A stretch of DNA of 64,000 nt from an uncultured Alphaproteobacteria bacterium (GCA_947258435.1 CAMYID010000023.1:1-64000); one strand, 5' to 3'. Numbered from the stretch's first letter, positions 23,618 to 32,115 are shown. Numbers and translations: made by a program. The notes: generated by a model from the sequence alone, not told the origin.

Positions 23618-24343
23618 CTACTCCTCCATGCCGTGTAAAATTTCCGCAAGCCCGCAAATGATCCGATCCGGTATAGCCGGCGCATCCCCGGGCAGGCCGC
23701 TGGCTTTGTGATCATGCCAGACTGTATGAATACCAAGCTTTTGCGGCGCGGCAACCTCCCACTCCAGATTATCGCCGACAATCCAGCTATCTTCCGCCGC
23801 AACACCGAATATATCGAGAATGTTGAGGTAAGAACCCGGTTCGGGCTTGCCGATACCAGCCTCTTCTTCGATCTGGATATGTTCGAAGCGGTGTTCGAGA
23901 TCAAACCGTTCGATCTTGGGGCGCTGCATCCGGCTTTCGCCATTGGTAATCAACGCCAGCCGCACACCGCGTTCGCGCAGACGATCAAGGGTTTCATGCG
24001 CATCGGGAAACAGCGCCATCTCCCGATCACGCAGTGCCTGGAACGCTTCTGATACCGCCTCACTCAGGGCCTGGTCTTTAATTCCAGCGGCAGACAGCCC
24101 CTGATGGGTAATCTCAAACCGGTTCCGGGCAAGGTTAAGCCGGCCTTCCCGATGCCGCGCGCGATCGGCCCAGAAAGCGCGGGCCGCGACCGTGATCGCC
24201 TCCGCCGCCACTGCAGTGGCGACACCGTCAAGCGATGTTTCAAACGGGTCAAGCGTCCGCTGCCACGCCGCCAGCGGGTCACCGCTATAGGCCGAAATAA
24301 GCGTATCATCCATGTCGAACATGACAAGACGCGGCAGTTTCAT
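23618..24343 (-). CDS. HAD family hydrolase (YjjG/PhoE-like)
   Basis: A 241-residue haloacid dehalogenase-type phosphatase. Motif I is VMFDMDDTLISAY, with the two aspartates spaced as DxD; motif II is LITNGESRMQR; the lysine of motif III is in AGIGKPEPGSYLNIL; and motif IV is WIVGDNLEWEV. The large helical cap and the N-G motif resemble the YjjG/nucleotidase branch. I choose the second ATG, which overlaps the bioD stop as ATGA and has GGAGA 7 bases upstream; the first is too close to that site. It is translationally coupled to bioD, suggesting either a small-molecule phosphatase needed with biotin synthesis or a hitchhiking house-cleaning enzyme. Confidence 0.85.
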   Translation of the reverse strand: MKLPRLVMFDMDDTLISAYSGDPLAAWQRTLDPFETSLDGVATAVAAEAITVAARAFWADRARHREGRLNLARNRFEITHQGLSAAGIKDQALSEAVSEAFQALRDREMALFPDAHETLDRLRERGVRLALITNGESRMQRPKIERFDLEHRFEHIQIEEEAGIGKPEPGSYLNILDIFGVAAEDSWIVGDNLEWEVAAPQKLGIHTVWHDHKASGLPGDAPAIPDRIICGLAEILHGMEE

Positions 24344-25035
24344 GGCCATTTCTCCGCACCGCGCAACAATCCGGTCAGATCCGGAAGTTCTGTCGCTTCC
24401 TCCGCGCCCCGCAGGCGGGGCACACAGACAAGCGGCACATCACCGCTAAACCGCGCGATGGTCGCCCGGGTTTCGTCAAGCGGCACACCGCTATCCTCGC
24501 TTTCGCTGATGACGATACCGGCAAGCGGCACGCCTGGCTTTGCAAGACTGTCAAGCGCGCTCAGCGTATGACTGATCGTACCCAGATAACTGCCCACCAC
24601 GAGGATTGCCGGAATGCCGAGCGCCGCCATCCAGTCGCGCACCAGATCACGCTCATTCAGCGGCACCATGACGCCGCCAACCCCCTCTATCAGCAGAAAC
24701 TCCTCTGGTCCGGTCATTGCTGTGCGGCAGAAAGCAACAATTTCATCCAGATTGAGGCTCTTGCCCTCGCGCCGCGCCGCCATATCCGGGGACAAAGGCG
24801 CGGTAAACCGCCAGGGTGACATGGCCGCAATTGCATGGGCATCGGGGGGCCTTGCCATGGCGGCGAGCAGATGCGCGGTATCGCTTTCAGCAAACCGCTC
24901 ATCGCTGTAATCGCTGATCACAGGCTTCAGGGCATTGACGGCAAAGCCTGCGGTACGCAATTGCCGCAGCATCAGGCAGGTCACGAAGGTCTTGCCGATC
25001 TCGGTCCCTGACGAGGTGATGAAGAACGGCGTCAT
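24340..25035 (-). CDS. bioD: ATP-dependent dethiobiotin synthetase
   Basis: A 231-residue enzyme that closes the ureido ring of dethiobiotin from diaminopelargonate, CO2 and ATP. The P-loop is SSGTEIGKTFVTCLML near residue 9; NALKPVISDY carries the conserved lysine near residue 37. LLIEGVGGVMVPLNERD near residue 115 and the segment AILVVGSYLGTISHTL are typical. It overlaps bioF by 4 bases and the HAD gene by 4, a tightly packed biotin operon. Length is normal. The enzyme is cytoplasmic and dimeric in known members. Confidence 0.93.
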   Translation of the reverse strand: MTPFFITSSGTEIGKTFVTCLMLRQLRTAGFAVNALKPVISDYSDERFAESDTAHLLAAMARPPDAHAIAAMSPWRFTAPLSPDMAARREGKSLNLDEIVAFCRTAMTGPEEFLLIEGVGGVMVPLNERDLVRDWMAALGIPAILVVGSYLGTISHTLSALDSLAKPGVPLAGIVISESEDSGVPLDETRATIARFSGDVPLVCVPRLRGAEEATELPDLTGLLRGAEKWP

Positions 25036-26198
25036 ACGACCCTCATCGGCAGAACATGTTGCCGCACCGTCGCAACCAACCGGTCGATATCCGTATCATG
25101 ATGGTCCGCGCAAAATGTGAAACGCAGCCTTGCGGTACCGTCGGGCACGGTGGGCGGGCGGATCGCGGTCACAAGAAACCCCTGCGCAACCAGAAATTCT
25201 GACGCGCGCAGGGCAACATCCGCCGGCCCCAAAATCAGCGGCACGATCGGACTTTGTGCATCGGGAAGATTGAGCCCACGGGTAAAGCGCCGCGCCTTGG
25301 CAAGCGGCAGCGCGCATCGTTCGGGCTCGGTTTCAATAATTTCCACGGCCTTGTCCGCCGCCGCAACGACGCCCGCGGGCAATCCCGTTGAATAGACAAG
25401 CGTGCGCGCACGGCTGCGCACAAGTTCAATCACCGGGCGCGAGGCGCATAGATAACCGCCATACCCTCCCACAGCCTTGGACAAGGTGCCCATCTGCAAG
25501 GGCACATCGGCCTTCTCCCCCTCCAGAAAACTGCTGCCACGGCCACCGCCGACAACGCCGATCCCATGCGCATCATCGGTCATCAACCAGGCATCATGAC
25601 GACGTGCAAGGGCGGCAAGTTCGGTAACGGGCGCAAGATCGCCATCCATGCTGAACACGCCATCGGTCAAGATCAGACAATGGCGGAACTCTGCCCGCCG
25701 GTTGGCAAGGATCTCAGCCGCATGCGCAAGCTCATTATGGCGGAAAATGATTTGTGTCGCCCGGCTCAACTGCCCCCCGGCAAGCAAACAGGCATGGCTT
25801 AACGCATCGGCAAGAATAAGATCACCCGCCCCCACAAGTGCCGGAATAATCCCCAGATTGGCAAGATAACCACTGCCGAAAACACAGGCATCCTCCGTTC
25901 CCTTCAGCCGCGCAAGGCGCGCTTCCAACCTGCCGAACAGCGAATGATTGCCGGTGACAAGCCGCGATGCCCCCGCACCGGCGCCAAGCTTTTCGGTCGC
26001 ATCATTTGCCGCGCGCTTCACCGCAGGGTGCTGACTTAGATTGAGATAGTCATTGCAGCAGAAGGAAAGCAGATCGTGCCCCTCGCGCCGGGCCATGCCT
26101 TCGGGGCCGCGATCCGTATCGATCAGTTTACGGCGCAAATTCTGCGCTTCGAGAGCTGCAAGTTTCGCCGTGGCGAATTGATCAAGGCTGTCGGTCAT
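25032..26198 (-). CDS. bioF: 8-amino-7-oxononanoate synthase
   Basis: A 388-residue PLP enzyme of the alpha-oxoamine synthase family that condenses pimeloyl thioester with L-alanine. SFCCNDYLNLSQHPAVKRA near residue 45, GSGYLANLGIIPALV near residue 107, LMTDDAHGIGVVGGGRG near residue 200 (the Asp and His of the PLP site) and TLSKAVGGYGGYL near residue 235, with the Schiff-base lysine, are all present. It sits 9 bases after bioA and overlaps bioD. The order is bioA-bioF-bioD, with no bioB, bioC or bioH in this cluster. The pimeloyl thioester must come from elsewhere. Confidence 0.93.
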   Translation of the reverse strand: MTDSLDQFATAKLAALEAQNLRRKLIDTDRGPEGMARREGHDLLSFCCNDYLNLSQHPAVKRAANDATEKLGAGAGASRLVTGNHSLFGRLEARLARLKGTEDACVFGSGYLANLGIIPALVGAGDLILADALSHACLLAGGQLSRATQIIFRHNELAHAAEILANRRAEFRHCLILTDGVFSMDGDLAPVTELAALARRHDAWLMTDDAHGIGVVGGGRGSSFLEGEKADVPLQMGTLSKAVGGYGGYLCASRPVIELVRSRARTLVYSTGLPAGVVAAADKAVEIIETEPERCALPLAKARRFTRGLNLPDAQSPIVPLILGPADVALRASEFLVAQGFLVTAIRPPTVPDGTARLRFTFCADHHDTDIDRLVATVRQHVLPMRVV

Positions 26199-26207
26199 CG
26201 ATATCCG

Positions 26208-27503
26208 TTATCGCGCCGCCCATTCGCGTGTCGTATTGACCATCGCGTCGGTGATGCGCGTCAGCTCAGCTTCTGTGACGGTGAGGGGCGGCGTTGTGTA
26301 GATGATATCACCGAACGGGCGCAGCCACACCCCTTGTTCGATAAAGCGCTGCTTCAGCCATGCGCTATCCCGCATCGTGGCAAGCTCAATCACCCCGATG
26401 GCCCCCAGAGTGCGAACATCGGCAACCCCGTCAATTGCGCGGCACGGCTCAAGCGCCGCGCGCAGATGCGTCCCGATCCGCGTCACCGCTTCCAGACGGG
26501 GTTCGCTTTCAAACAGGTCCAGCGACGCATTCGCTGCCGCGCAGGCCAGCGGGTTACCCATGAAAGTCGGCCCATGCATCAGTGCCGCCTCATCCGCCTC
26601 GCTCAGAAACGCGTCATAGATATGGCTGCGGGCGATCGTCGCGGCGAGAGCCATGGTCCCGCCGGTCAGCGCCTTGGACAAGGTCATGATATCGGGCACG
26701 ACCGCCGCCTGCTGACAGGCAAACATGCTGCCCGTGCGGCCAAATCCCGTGAAGATCTCATCAAGGATCAGCAGATGGCCATGCTTGTCGCAAAGCGCGC
26801 GGGTGGCGGCCAGTATCTCGGGTGAATGAAACTTCATTCCGCCCGCGCCCTGAACCAGAGGTTCGATCATCACGGCAGCAATCTCATCGCGATGCGTGCG
26901 CAGGAAAGCATCGAGGGTATGCAGATCATCTTTGCTTTGTGGCACATCGACCAGAAACTGCTCAAGCAGTGCGCCGCGGAACAGGGTGTGCATCCCCTCC
27001 TCTGGATCGCATACAGACATCGTGCCCAACGTGTCGCCATGATAACCGTAACGGAAACAGACAAACTTCCTGCGACCGTGTTTGCCCTGATTGATCCAGT
27101 ACTGGATCGCCATTTTCATTCCGATCTCGACCGAAACCGACCCGGATTCAGAAAAAAATACATGATCGAGATCCCCCGGCGTCAGATTTGCCAGCCGCTG
27201 TGCAAGCCGGGCCGCGGGTTCAGTGACAAGCCCCCCCAGCATGACATGCGGCAGGCGCGCAAGCTGTGCCTCAACCGCGGCGCGGATATGGGGATGGTTA
27301 TAGCCATGGCATGCGGTCCACCAGGATGCGATGCCATCGACAAGTTCGCGCCCGTCGGCAAGAATGATCCGCGCGCCATCGGTCGCAGCAGCTGGCAGGG
27401 GCGGAGCCACCGTCTTCATCTGCGTATAGGGCAGCCATAAATGCTTCTGCGCCGCCGCAATCCAGTCCGGCGCATCAGTGTTGCGATTGCTTGAAATTGT
27501 CAT
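26208..27503 (-). CDS. bioA: adenosylmethionine--8-amino-7-oxononanoate aminotransferase
   Basis: A 431-residue class III PLP aminotransferase that makes 7,8-diaminopelargonate. HLWLPYTQMKTVAPPL near residue 20 is the typical BioA start; WWTACHGYNHPHI near residue 60, FRYGYHGDTLGTMSVCDP near residue 145, and LILDEIFTGFGRTGSMFA near residue 250 belong to the active site, and LSKALTGGTM carries the PLP lysine near residue 280. I start at MTISSNRNTDAPDW because the 51 extra codons in the track lack homology. It heads the minus-strand biotin operon, with its promoter in the gap shared with the divergent SDR gene. Confidence 0.93.
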   Translation of the reverse strand: MTISSNRNTDAPDWIAAAQKHLWLPYTQMKTVAPPLPAAATDGARIILADGRELVDGIASWWTACHGYNHPHIRAAVEAQLARLPHVMLGGLVTEPAARLAQRLANLTPGDLDHVFFSESGSVSVEIGMKMAIQYWINQGKHGRRKFVCFRYGYHGDTLGTMSVCDPEEGMHTLFRGALLEQFLVDVPQSKDDLHTLDAFLRTHRDEIAAVMIEPLVQGAGGMKFHSPEILAATRALCDKHGHLLILDEIFTGFGRTGSMFACQQAAVVPDIMTLSKALTGGTMALAATIARSHIYDAFLSEADEAALMHGPTFMGNPLACAAANASLDLFESEPRLEAVTRIGTHLRAALEPCRAIDGVADVRTLGAIGVIELATMRDSAWLKQRFIEQGVWLRPFGDIIYTTPPLTVTEAELTRITDAMVNTTREWAAR

Positions 27504-27698
27504 GCCGTTCCTGTCTTCCTGCCCAGAATCTCCTTCTTCCTGCCCGGATTCCATGGGCCGGGCCAGACTACCTAAAGGCAGGCAGGACTTCGAGTCCTTG
27601 TTGCCCGCCCCCCCGTTTTGGCAGGCAAACACAAAGAATGGCTGCAATCGGGGCAAAGGGTCGCTACAAAAGATAAAAACATCACCAGGGAGGGACAG

Positions 27699-28565
27699 AT
27701 GAAAGACGTTGCAGGCAAGATTGCCTTTATTACCGGCGCCGCGAGCGGCATGGGGCTTGGCATGGCAAAGGCGTTCAGCCGCGCTGGCATGAAAATCATG
27801 ATGGCCGATATCGATGCCGACGAACTCGGCAAGGCAGCCGATGCGTTAAAGGCCGAAGGCGCGGATGTCGACTGCCTGGTATGCGATGTGACGGTGGAAA
27901 AAAGCCTGTTTGAAGCAGCGGACGCAACACTCGACAAGTTCGGCAAGGTCAACGTGCTGTGCAACAATGCCGGTGTCAGTGTGGGCGGCATGACCGAAGA
28001 GTTGAGCCAGCAGGATTGGGACTGGGTCATCGCCGTGAACGAGATGGGCGTGATCTATGGGCTGCGCGCCTTTCTGCCCCATATCAAGGGTAATGGGGAA
28101 GCCGGCCATGTAATGAGCACCTCTTCCATGGCCGGTCTTGTGAATGCGGGGCCCGGCTGGGGTCCTTACAATGCCACCAAATTCGCCGTAGTGGGCATGA
28201 TGGAAGTGCTCTACAGCGAGCTGAAAGACAGCCCCGTGGGTGTTTCGGTTCTGTGCCCGGGCGGCGTCAATACGCGGATCAATGATGCGGGCAGACATCG
28301 GCCGGCGCGGTTTGGCAGCTCCGATGACCGGCCGATCGCGCTCAACGATATCGGCGATACGCTGAAACTGGGCCTTGACCCCGATGTGGTGGGCGAACTG
28401 GTGCTGGCCGGTATTCGCGAAGATCAGTTCTATATCTTTACAGATCCCAGGGCGCGGCAATGGGTCGAGCGCCGCTTTGAGCGTATCATGCAGGGTTTCA
28501 GCTGGTCAGAACGCAGCGAACCGCTGGTCAATGCAAAGGCGCCGGGAACAGTCTGGAAATCCTGA
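27699..28565 (+). CDS. SDR family NAD(P)-dependent oxidoreductase
   Basis: A 288-residue short-chain dehydrogenase. The cofactor motif is ITGAASGMGLGMAKAF near residue 11; CNNAGVSVGGM is the NNAG motif near residue 89; the catalytic serine lies in MSTSSMAGLV near residue 140, and YNATKFAVVGMMEVLYSEL gives Tyr and Lys. The chain extends past the core with a segment ending ERIMQGFSWSERSEP, as in SDRs linked to steroid or long-chain alcohol metabolism. ATG 27699 follows AGGGAGGGACAG. It is divergent from bioA and followed 29 bases later by a hairpin without a good T run. Confidence 0.87.
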   Translation: MKDVAGKIAFITGAASGMGLGMAKAFSRAGMKIMMADIDADELGKAADALKAEGADVDCLVCDVTVEKSLFEAADATLDKFGKVNVLCNNAGVSVGGMTEELSQQDWDWVIAVNEMGVIYGLRAFLPHIKGNGEAGHVMSTSSMAGLVNAGPGWGPYNATKFAVVGMMEVLYSELKDSPVGVSVLCPGGVNTRINDAGRHRPARFGSSDDRPIALNDIGDTLKLGLDPDVVGELVLAGIREDQFYIFTDPRARQWVERRFERIMQGFSWSERSEPLVNAKAPGTVWKS

Positions 28566-28594
28566 CAGACATTTTGCAGCGTCTGGGCTGAATT

Positions 28595-28615
28595 GGGGGC
28601 ACACAGAATGCCCCC
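28595..28615 (+). terminator. possible terminator after the SDR gene
   Basis: GGGGGCA and TGCCCCC pair around seven bases, but the tail is GTTCAG with no T run, so terminator strength is uncertain. Confidence 0.4.
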
Positions 28616-28630
28616 GTTCAGCGAAGCGCC

Positions 28631-28660
28631 GGCGTCGCGCAGCGGGGCGTCGCGCAGCGG
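28631..28660. repeat. two tandem 15-bp units between the SDR and TetR genes
   Basis: GGCGTCGCGCAGCGG occurs twice in direct tandem with no mismatch in the gap between convergent genes. Confidence 0.8.
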
Positions 28661-28677
28661 CGCGCGACAAAAGCTGC

Positions 28678-29340
28678 TCAGGTTGCGGCGCGCCCCGAAC
28701 GGGCGTCATTCGGACCACGCAATAAATTCTGCAGCATATCCGCAAACTGATCGCGGAACCGGCGTGCATATTCGGCATCGTCGAAATGCCCGGCGGCGCG
28801 CCGCACGACGGTTCCGAACAACCCGTCACCCAGCGCGGCAATCGCACCCAGCATGACAAGAAACTCCGTCTCGTCACGGGACGGTTGCGGGTCTCCGGCC
28901 GCGCCCGCTTCTTTTTCGCGCAACCGGTGAATGACATCTATCAGCTCCTGCAAAAAGCCGACCCGGCCCGGATCATCGCGCCAGATGCCGCCCAAAACCA
29001 TCCATCCGACCAGACGCGAATGGCCCCGTTCCGCCAAAACCTCATAGACCCGATCCATAATGGCGTGCATATCGCGGCCTGCCCCATCGGCCGACGAAAA
29101 TGCCGTCATCAGGCTTGCACTTAGTTGTTCGGCACCGCGCCGCGCCAAAGCCAGCACAAGCCCGTCCCGATTTTCGAAATGGTGCAGAATTGTCGGATGC
29201 GAAATCCCGACATCATTGGCGATCTCTTGAAGCCGAATTCCTTCCGGGCCGTTTTCTGCCAGCCTTTTTTCCGCAGCATCAAGAATCACACGGCGCGCTT
29301 CTTCGGCTGTTCTTCGAATGCGTTTTGATTTTGCAGTCAC
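28678..29340 (-). CDS. TetR/AcrR family transcriptional regulator
   Basis: A one-domain DNA-binding regulator of about 220 residues. The N-terminal helix-turn-helix reads AARRVILDAAEKRLAENGPE, then IRLQEIANDVGISHPTILHHF near residues 30-55, the normal TetR pattern. The remainder is a ligand-binding helical domain (DLVLAL...). I start at GTG 29340 (VTAKSKRIRRTAEEARR) because the upstream part of the track ORF, starting at TTG, is implausible and overlaps a palindrome that looks like its own operator. The gene is divergent from coq4, which it may regulate in addition to itself; the inducer is unknown. Start is tentative, since the ribosome site is weak. Confidence 0.8.
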   Translation of the reverse strand: MTAKSKRIRRTAEEARRVILDAAEKRLAENGPEGIRLQEIANDVGISHPTILHHFENRDGLVLALARRGAEQLSASLMTAFSSADGAGRDMHAIMDRVYEVLAERGHSRLVGWMVLGGIWRDDPGRVGFLQELIDVIHRLREKEAGAAGDPQPSRDETEFLVMLGAIAALGDGLFGTVVRRAAGHFDDAEYARRFRDQFADMLQNLLRGPNDARSGRAAT

Positions 29341-29370
29341 GGCTAAACACTCAACCTTAAATATTTGGAC

Positions 29371-29397
29371 AAATTGTCGCACGAATGTTGACAATTT
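29371..29397. promoter_or_regulatory. candidate TetR operator between tetR and coq4
   Basis: AAATTGTC and GACAATTT form a perfect 8-bp inverted repeat with an 11-base spacer between the divergent genes. It overlaps TTGACA (29388-29393), a consensus -35 element for coq4. That is the usual arrangement of a TetR-family operator repressing both directions. Confidence 0.5.
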
Positions 29398-29502
29398 CGA
29401 AAGGAAGTCTATCTACAATTGTGAAGTTAATCCTTACTCAGTCACGCTATGGCACTGGGTTATTGCTTTTAGCATAAGATTTCAAGGAAGTGGCCACCAA
29501 TC

Positions 29503-30273
29503 ATGCAACCGCAATCATCTCCCCACTCCGATACACGCGTTAAGCCGCTGGTTGCGTTACGTGCAATACGCGCGCTGTTCAGGAACAAGGAAGACACCGG
29601 ACAGGTCTTCAAAGTCGTCGAAGCGTTAAAAGGCGATTCGATATTACGCAATTTCGAACGCTTTAAAGCCAGTGAGTTAGGCGCCCAGGTCCTGATGGAA
29701 CGACGTCAGTTGATTGATACCCTGTGCAACAAGGAATATCTCTCCGGGTTACCCGAAGACAGCTACGGCAAGGCGTATCAGAACTTTCTGGATACCGAAA
29801 ATCTGACGGCCGAAGGGCTTGTCAGCGCCAGCGAAGAGGCCCCGCGCTGGGGCAGCCGCGAAGCGGATATGGCGCTGTTTACGTCCCGGCTGCGCGATAG
29901 TCACGATCTGCATCATGTGCTGACCGGTTACGGTCGTAACCCTGTCGGCGAACTCTGCACGCTGACCTTTGGTTATCCTCATACGCGCAACCGCGGCATC
30001 GGCGTACTGGTCCTGATCGGCATGTTTAAAGTAAAAAAGGAAATGCGCGACGTTCCCGTATTCAAGGCCGTCTGGCAAGCATATCGCAATGGCAAGAAAG
30101 CTGCGTGGCTGCCGGGCGTCGACTGGGAAGCCATGTTGCCCTTGCCACTTGAAGAAGTTCGCCGGCAACTGAATATTCTGCCGCCGACCGAATATCAGAA
30201 AGTCGAGAAATGCCTCAAATGCAAAGAGGCAGACTATCAAAGCCAGCATGGCAGTATGCCGCAGGCAGCGTGA
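29503..30273 (+). CDS. coq4: Coq4 family protein, ubiquinone biosynthesis
   Basis: A 256-residue Coq4-like protein. The signature H-D-x-x-H followed by eleven residues and a glutamate is present as HDLHHVLTGYGRNPVGE near residue 144. In mitochondria Coq4 organises the ubiquinone complex and is reported to take part in C1 decarboxylation/hydroxylation; bacterial members are less studied. The N-terminus, rich in polar residues, has no clear signal. Further features are FGYPHTRNRGIGVLVLIG and a long C-terminal helix with LPLPLEEVRRQLNILPP. AAGGAAG lies ahead of the ATG, and a strong terminator follows. It is divergent from the TetR gene. The symbol is given for the family, not a proven role. Confidence 0.8.
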   Translation: MQPQSSPHSDTRVKPLVALRAIRALFRNKEDTGQVFKVVEALKGDSILRNFERFKASELGAQVLMERRQLIDTLCNKEYLSGLPEDSYGKAYQNFLDTENLTAEGLVSASEEAPRWGSREADMALFTSRLRDSHDLHHVLTGYGRNPVGELCTLTFGYPHTRNRGIGVLVLIGMFKVKKEMRDVPVFKAVWQAYRNGKKAAWLPGVDWEAMLPLPLEEVRRQLNILPPTEYQKVEKCLKCKEADYQSQHGSMPQAA

Positions 30274-30316
30274 CAAATCCCTCCCATTTTTTGGGAGCCT
30301 CTCCCTAAACTTAAAC

Positions 30317-30349
30317 CGGCGGGCAGTGTCTACTGTCCGCCGTTTTTTT
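30317..30349 (+). terminator. Rho-independent terminator after coq4
   Basis: CGGCGGGCAG pairs with CTGTCCGCCG (one G-T wobble) and is followed by seven T residues, 13 bases before the converging LLM gene end. Confidence 0.85.
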
Positions 30350-30361
30350 GTGACGGCATGC

Positions 30362-31534
30362 CTATTTTTCTGCTTTCGCCGCCTGCTCGCTCTGATGTTT
30401 TTCAAACATCTCCATCGCGGCCTTCATGGCCCCGCCCATCAGCCGCTCCCCATGTTCGGTCGTCCATTCAAGCGAAAGGTCGCGATTGCGGTTCGCGCCG
30501 GTCAGTTCAGGCATCACATAACGCTGCCACAGCTCGTAGGATTTTTTGGTATTGTCGAAATCGGCCCAGTTATGGGCAAGTTGCAGAAAACATCCAAAGT
30601 CGCCCTGTTTGTCCTGCAACCGGCGGATCTGCGCCACCGCATCGGCGGGCGTACCGATCACGGCACTGCCGGACCGGATCATCGTATCCACCGGGTCACC
30701 GCCGCGATTTTCGACTTGCGCGGACGATGTCGGGTTGATCCGGCTGAAGTAATCCAGCCATTTATGGATCCCGAACTGCACATTTTCCCGCGCTTTTTCC
30801 CGGGTTTCGGCAATATGCACCGGCCCGACAAGGCGCAGACGCTGCGGATCCATTGGCTGGCCGCGCGCCTCCTGCGCGATCTCATTCGCAATCTTCCAGT
30901 TTTCGCCCAAGGCATCAAAACCACCTGCCTGGGTTGCCGCAACGCACAGCATGCCCAGATCATATTTGCCCGCCAGCCGACCGCCCGACGGCGTAATCGA
31001 ACTTGCCACCGCAACCTCGGGATATGGGTCGCTATAGGGTAACAGATGCAGCCGCGCTTCGTTAAGCGTGTACCATTCGGTTGTTTCACTGACCGTTTCA
31101 CCGGCAAACAGCCGTAAGATAACATCAAGCGCCTGCGCCATCCGGTCCCGCTGGACCGACGGGTCGATACCCAGCATGGATGCATCCGATGGCAGCAATC
31201 CCGGTCCGGCCCCGAACATCACCCGGCCGCGCGTCATATGATCGAGCTGGATAATCCGGTTCGCGGTCATCAGCGGATTATGATAGGGCAAGGATACCAC
31301 CCCCGTCCCCAGCCGGATGTGACGCGTACGCTCCGCCGCCGCAGCGATGAAAAGCTCGGGCGAGGCAATAATTTCAAAACCTGCGGAGTGATGCTCCCCG
31401 ATCCAGGCCTCGTCATAACCAAGCCGATCCAGCCACGCGACCAGCTCCATATCCCGCGCCAGCGCCATGGTCGGATCTTCATCGACCGGATGAAACGGCG
31501 CCATGAAAATACCGTTGCGCATCCTGTTCTGCAT
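30362..31534 (-). CDS. LLM class flavin-dependent oxidoreductase
   Basis: A 390-residue luciferase-like protein. Start MQNRMRNGIFMAPFHPVDEDP follows GGGAGCAGGA. Key segments are YDEAWIGEHHSAGFE near residue 45, LGTGVVSLPYHNPLM near residue 75, LDHMTRGRVMFGAGPGLLPSD near residue 97 and VIGTPADAVAQIRRLQDKQ near residue 310. It is closest by pattern to limonene-1,2-monooxygenase-like and related LLM enzymes. The C-terminus (KHQSEQAAKAEK) is charged and flexible. It lies downstream of an SRPBCC and a methyltransferase gene on the same strand, 55 bases from the SRPBCC start, and could form an operon with them. Substrate unknown. Confidence 0.85.
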   Translation of the reverse strand: MQNRMRNGIFMAPFHPVDEDPTMALARDMELVAWLDRLGYDEAWIGEHHSAGFEIIASPELFIAAAAERTRHIRLGTGVVSLPYHNPLMTANRIIQLDHMTRGRVMFGAGPGLLPSDASMLGIDPSVQRDRMAQALDVILRLFAGETVSETTEWYTLNEARLHLLPYSDPYPEVAVASSITPSGGRLAGKYDLGMLCVAATQAGGFDALGENWKIANEIAQEARGQPMDPQRLRLVGPVHIAETREKARENVQFGIHKWLDYFSRINPTSSAQVENRGGDPVDTMIRSGSAVIGTPADAVAQIRRLQDKQGDFGCFLQLAHNWADFDNTKKSYELWQRYVMPELTGANRNRDLSLEWTTEHGERLMGGAMKAAMEMFEKHQSEQAAKAEK

Positions 31535-31589
31535 TAATTCCTGCTCCCGCATTATGGCCTTTGACGATTGGCCTGGCAGTAAATGACGC

Positions 31590-32006
31590 TCATGCAGCCA
31601 ATTGTTTTTGCACGGCCTTGATCATGCCCAGATAGATCCCTTTGGCGACATCAACCGCATCCGCATCGGGAACATTTTTCGCCCGAAAATTTCCAAACCA
31701 GTCAACCCGGCATGCCCCATCTCCGGTTGGCGTGACGATCAATGTCGCCACATAGCCTGCGAACGGCAGCGGACAATCGTCATTCTGAATGCTGTAGGTC
31801 AGTGTCCGGCTGGCCGGGTCATAATTATCCATCCGCTCAACCACCGTGCCGCCCCCGATTGTCAGCGTGCGGGTCATGCCAAGCCCTTCGCCCTCGATCG
31901 CCTTGCTTTCAATTGCCGGTCCGTCGATACCGGCAAAATCCCCCAGAATGGCAAAAACCGCATCGGCGTCTGCCGCGATTGTTTCTGATACTTTTGCTGT
32001 CGGCAT
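31590..32006 (-). CDS. SRPBCC (START/Bet v1-like) family protein
   Basis: A 138-residue protein of the SRPBCC ligand-binding fold. MPTAKVSETIAADADAVFAILGDFAGID is the usual N-terminal strand-helix; GEGLGMTRTLTIGGGTVVERM, RTLTYSIQNDDCPLPFAGYVA and a C-terminal helix complete it. Ligands of this fold are small hydrophobic molecules, and members in catabolic clusters act as cyclases/aromatases or carriers. AAGGAA precedes the ATG. It is between the methyltransferase and LLM genes on the same strand, which suggests the trio works on one hydrophobic substrate. The function is not derivable from the sequence. Confidence 0.8.
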   Translation of the reverse strand: MPTAKVSETIAADADAVFAILGDFAGIDGPAIESKAIEGEGLGMTRTLTIGGGTVVERMDNYDPASRTLTYSIQNDDCPLPFAGYVATLIVTPTGDGACRVDWFGNFRAKNVPDADAVDVAKGIYLGMIKAVQKQLAA

Positions 32007-32032
32007 TTCCTTAATCCTTTTTTCTTCCCATT

Positions 32033-32072
32033 TTCTTGTGTTTGATCGCCGGTTCTTGTGTTTGATCGCCGG
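32033..32072. repeat. perfect tandem duplication of 20 bp
   Basis: TTCTTGTGTTTGATCGCCGG occurs twice head to tail without a mismatch, in the gap between the SRPBCC and methyltransferase genes. Confidence 0.9.
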
Positions 32073-32115
32073 GCCTGTGTTGAGGGCCCGTTCCGGGAAC
32101 GCATATGGGTGGCAC

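Noticed and set aside
26076-27440. Plus-strand ORFs across bioA/bioF
   Set aside because: Antisense shadows of highly conserved bioA and bioF.
28631-32072. CRISPR-like repeats
   Set aside because: The only short repeats are two-unit tandem duplications without spacers; nothing resembling an array or cas genes was seen.
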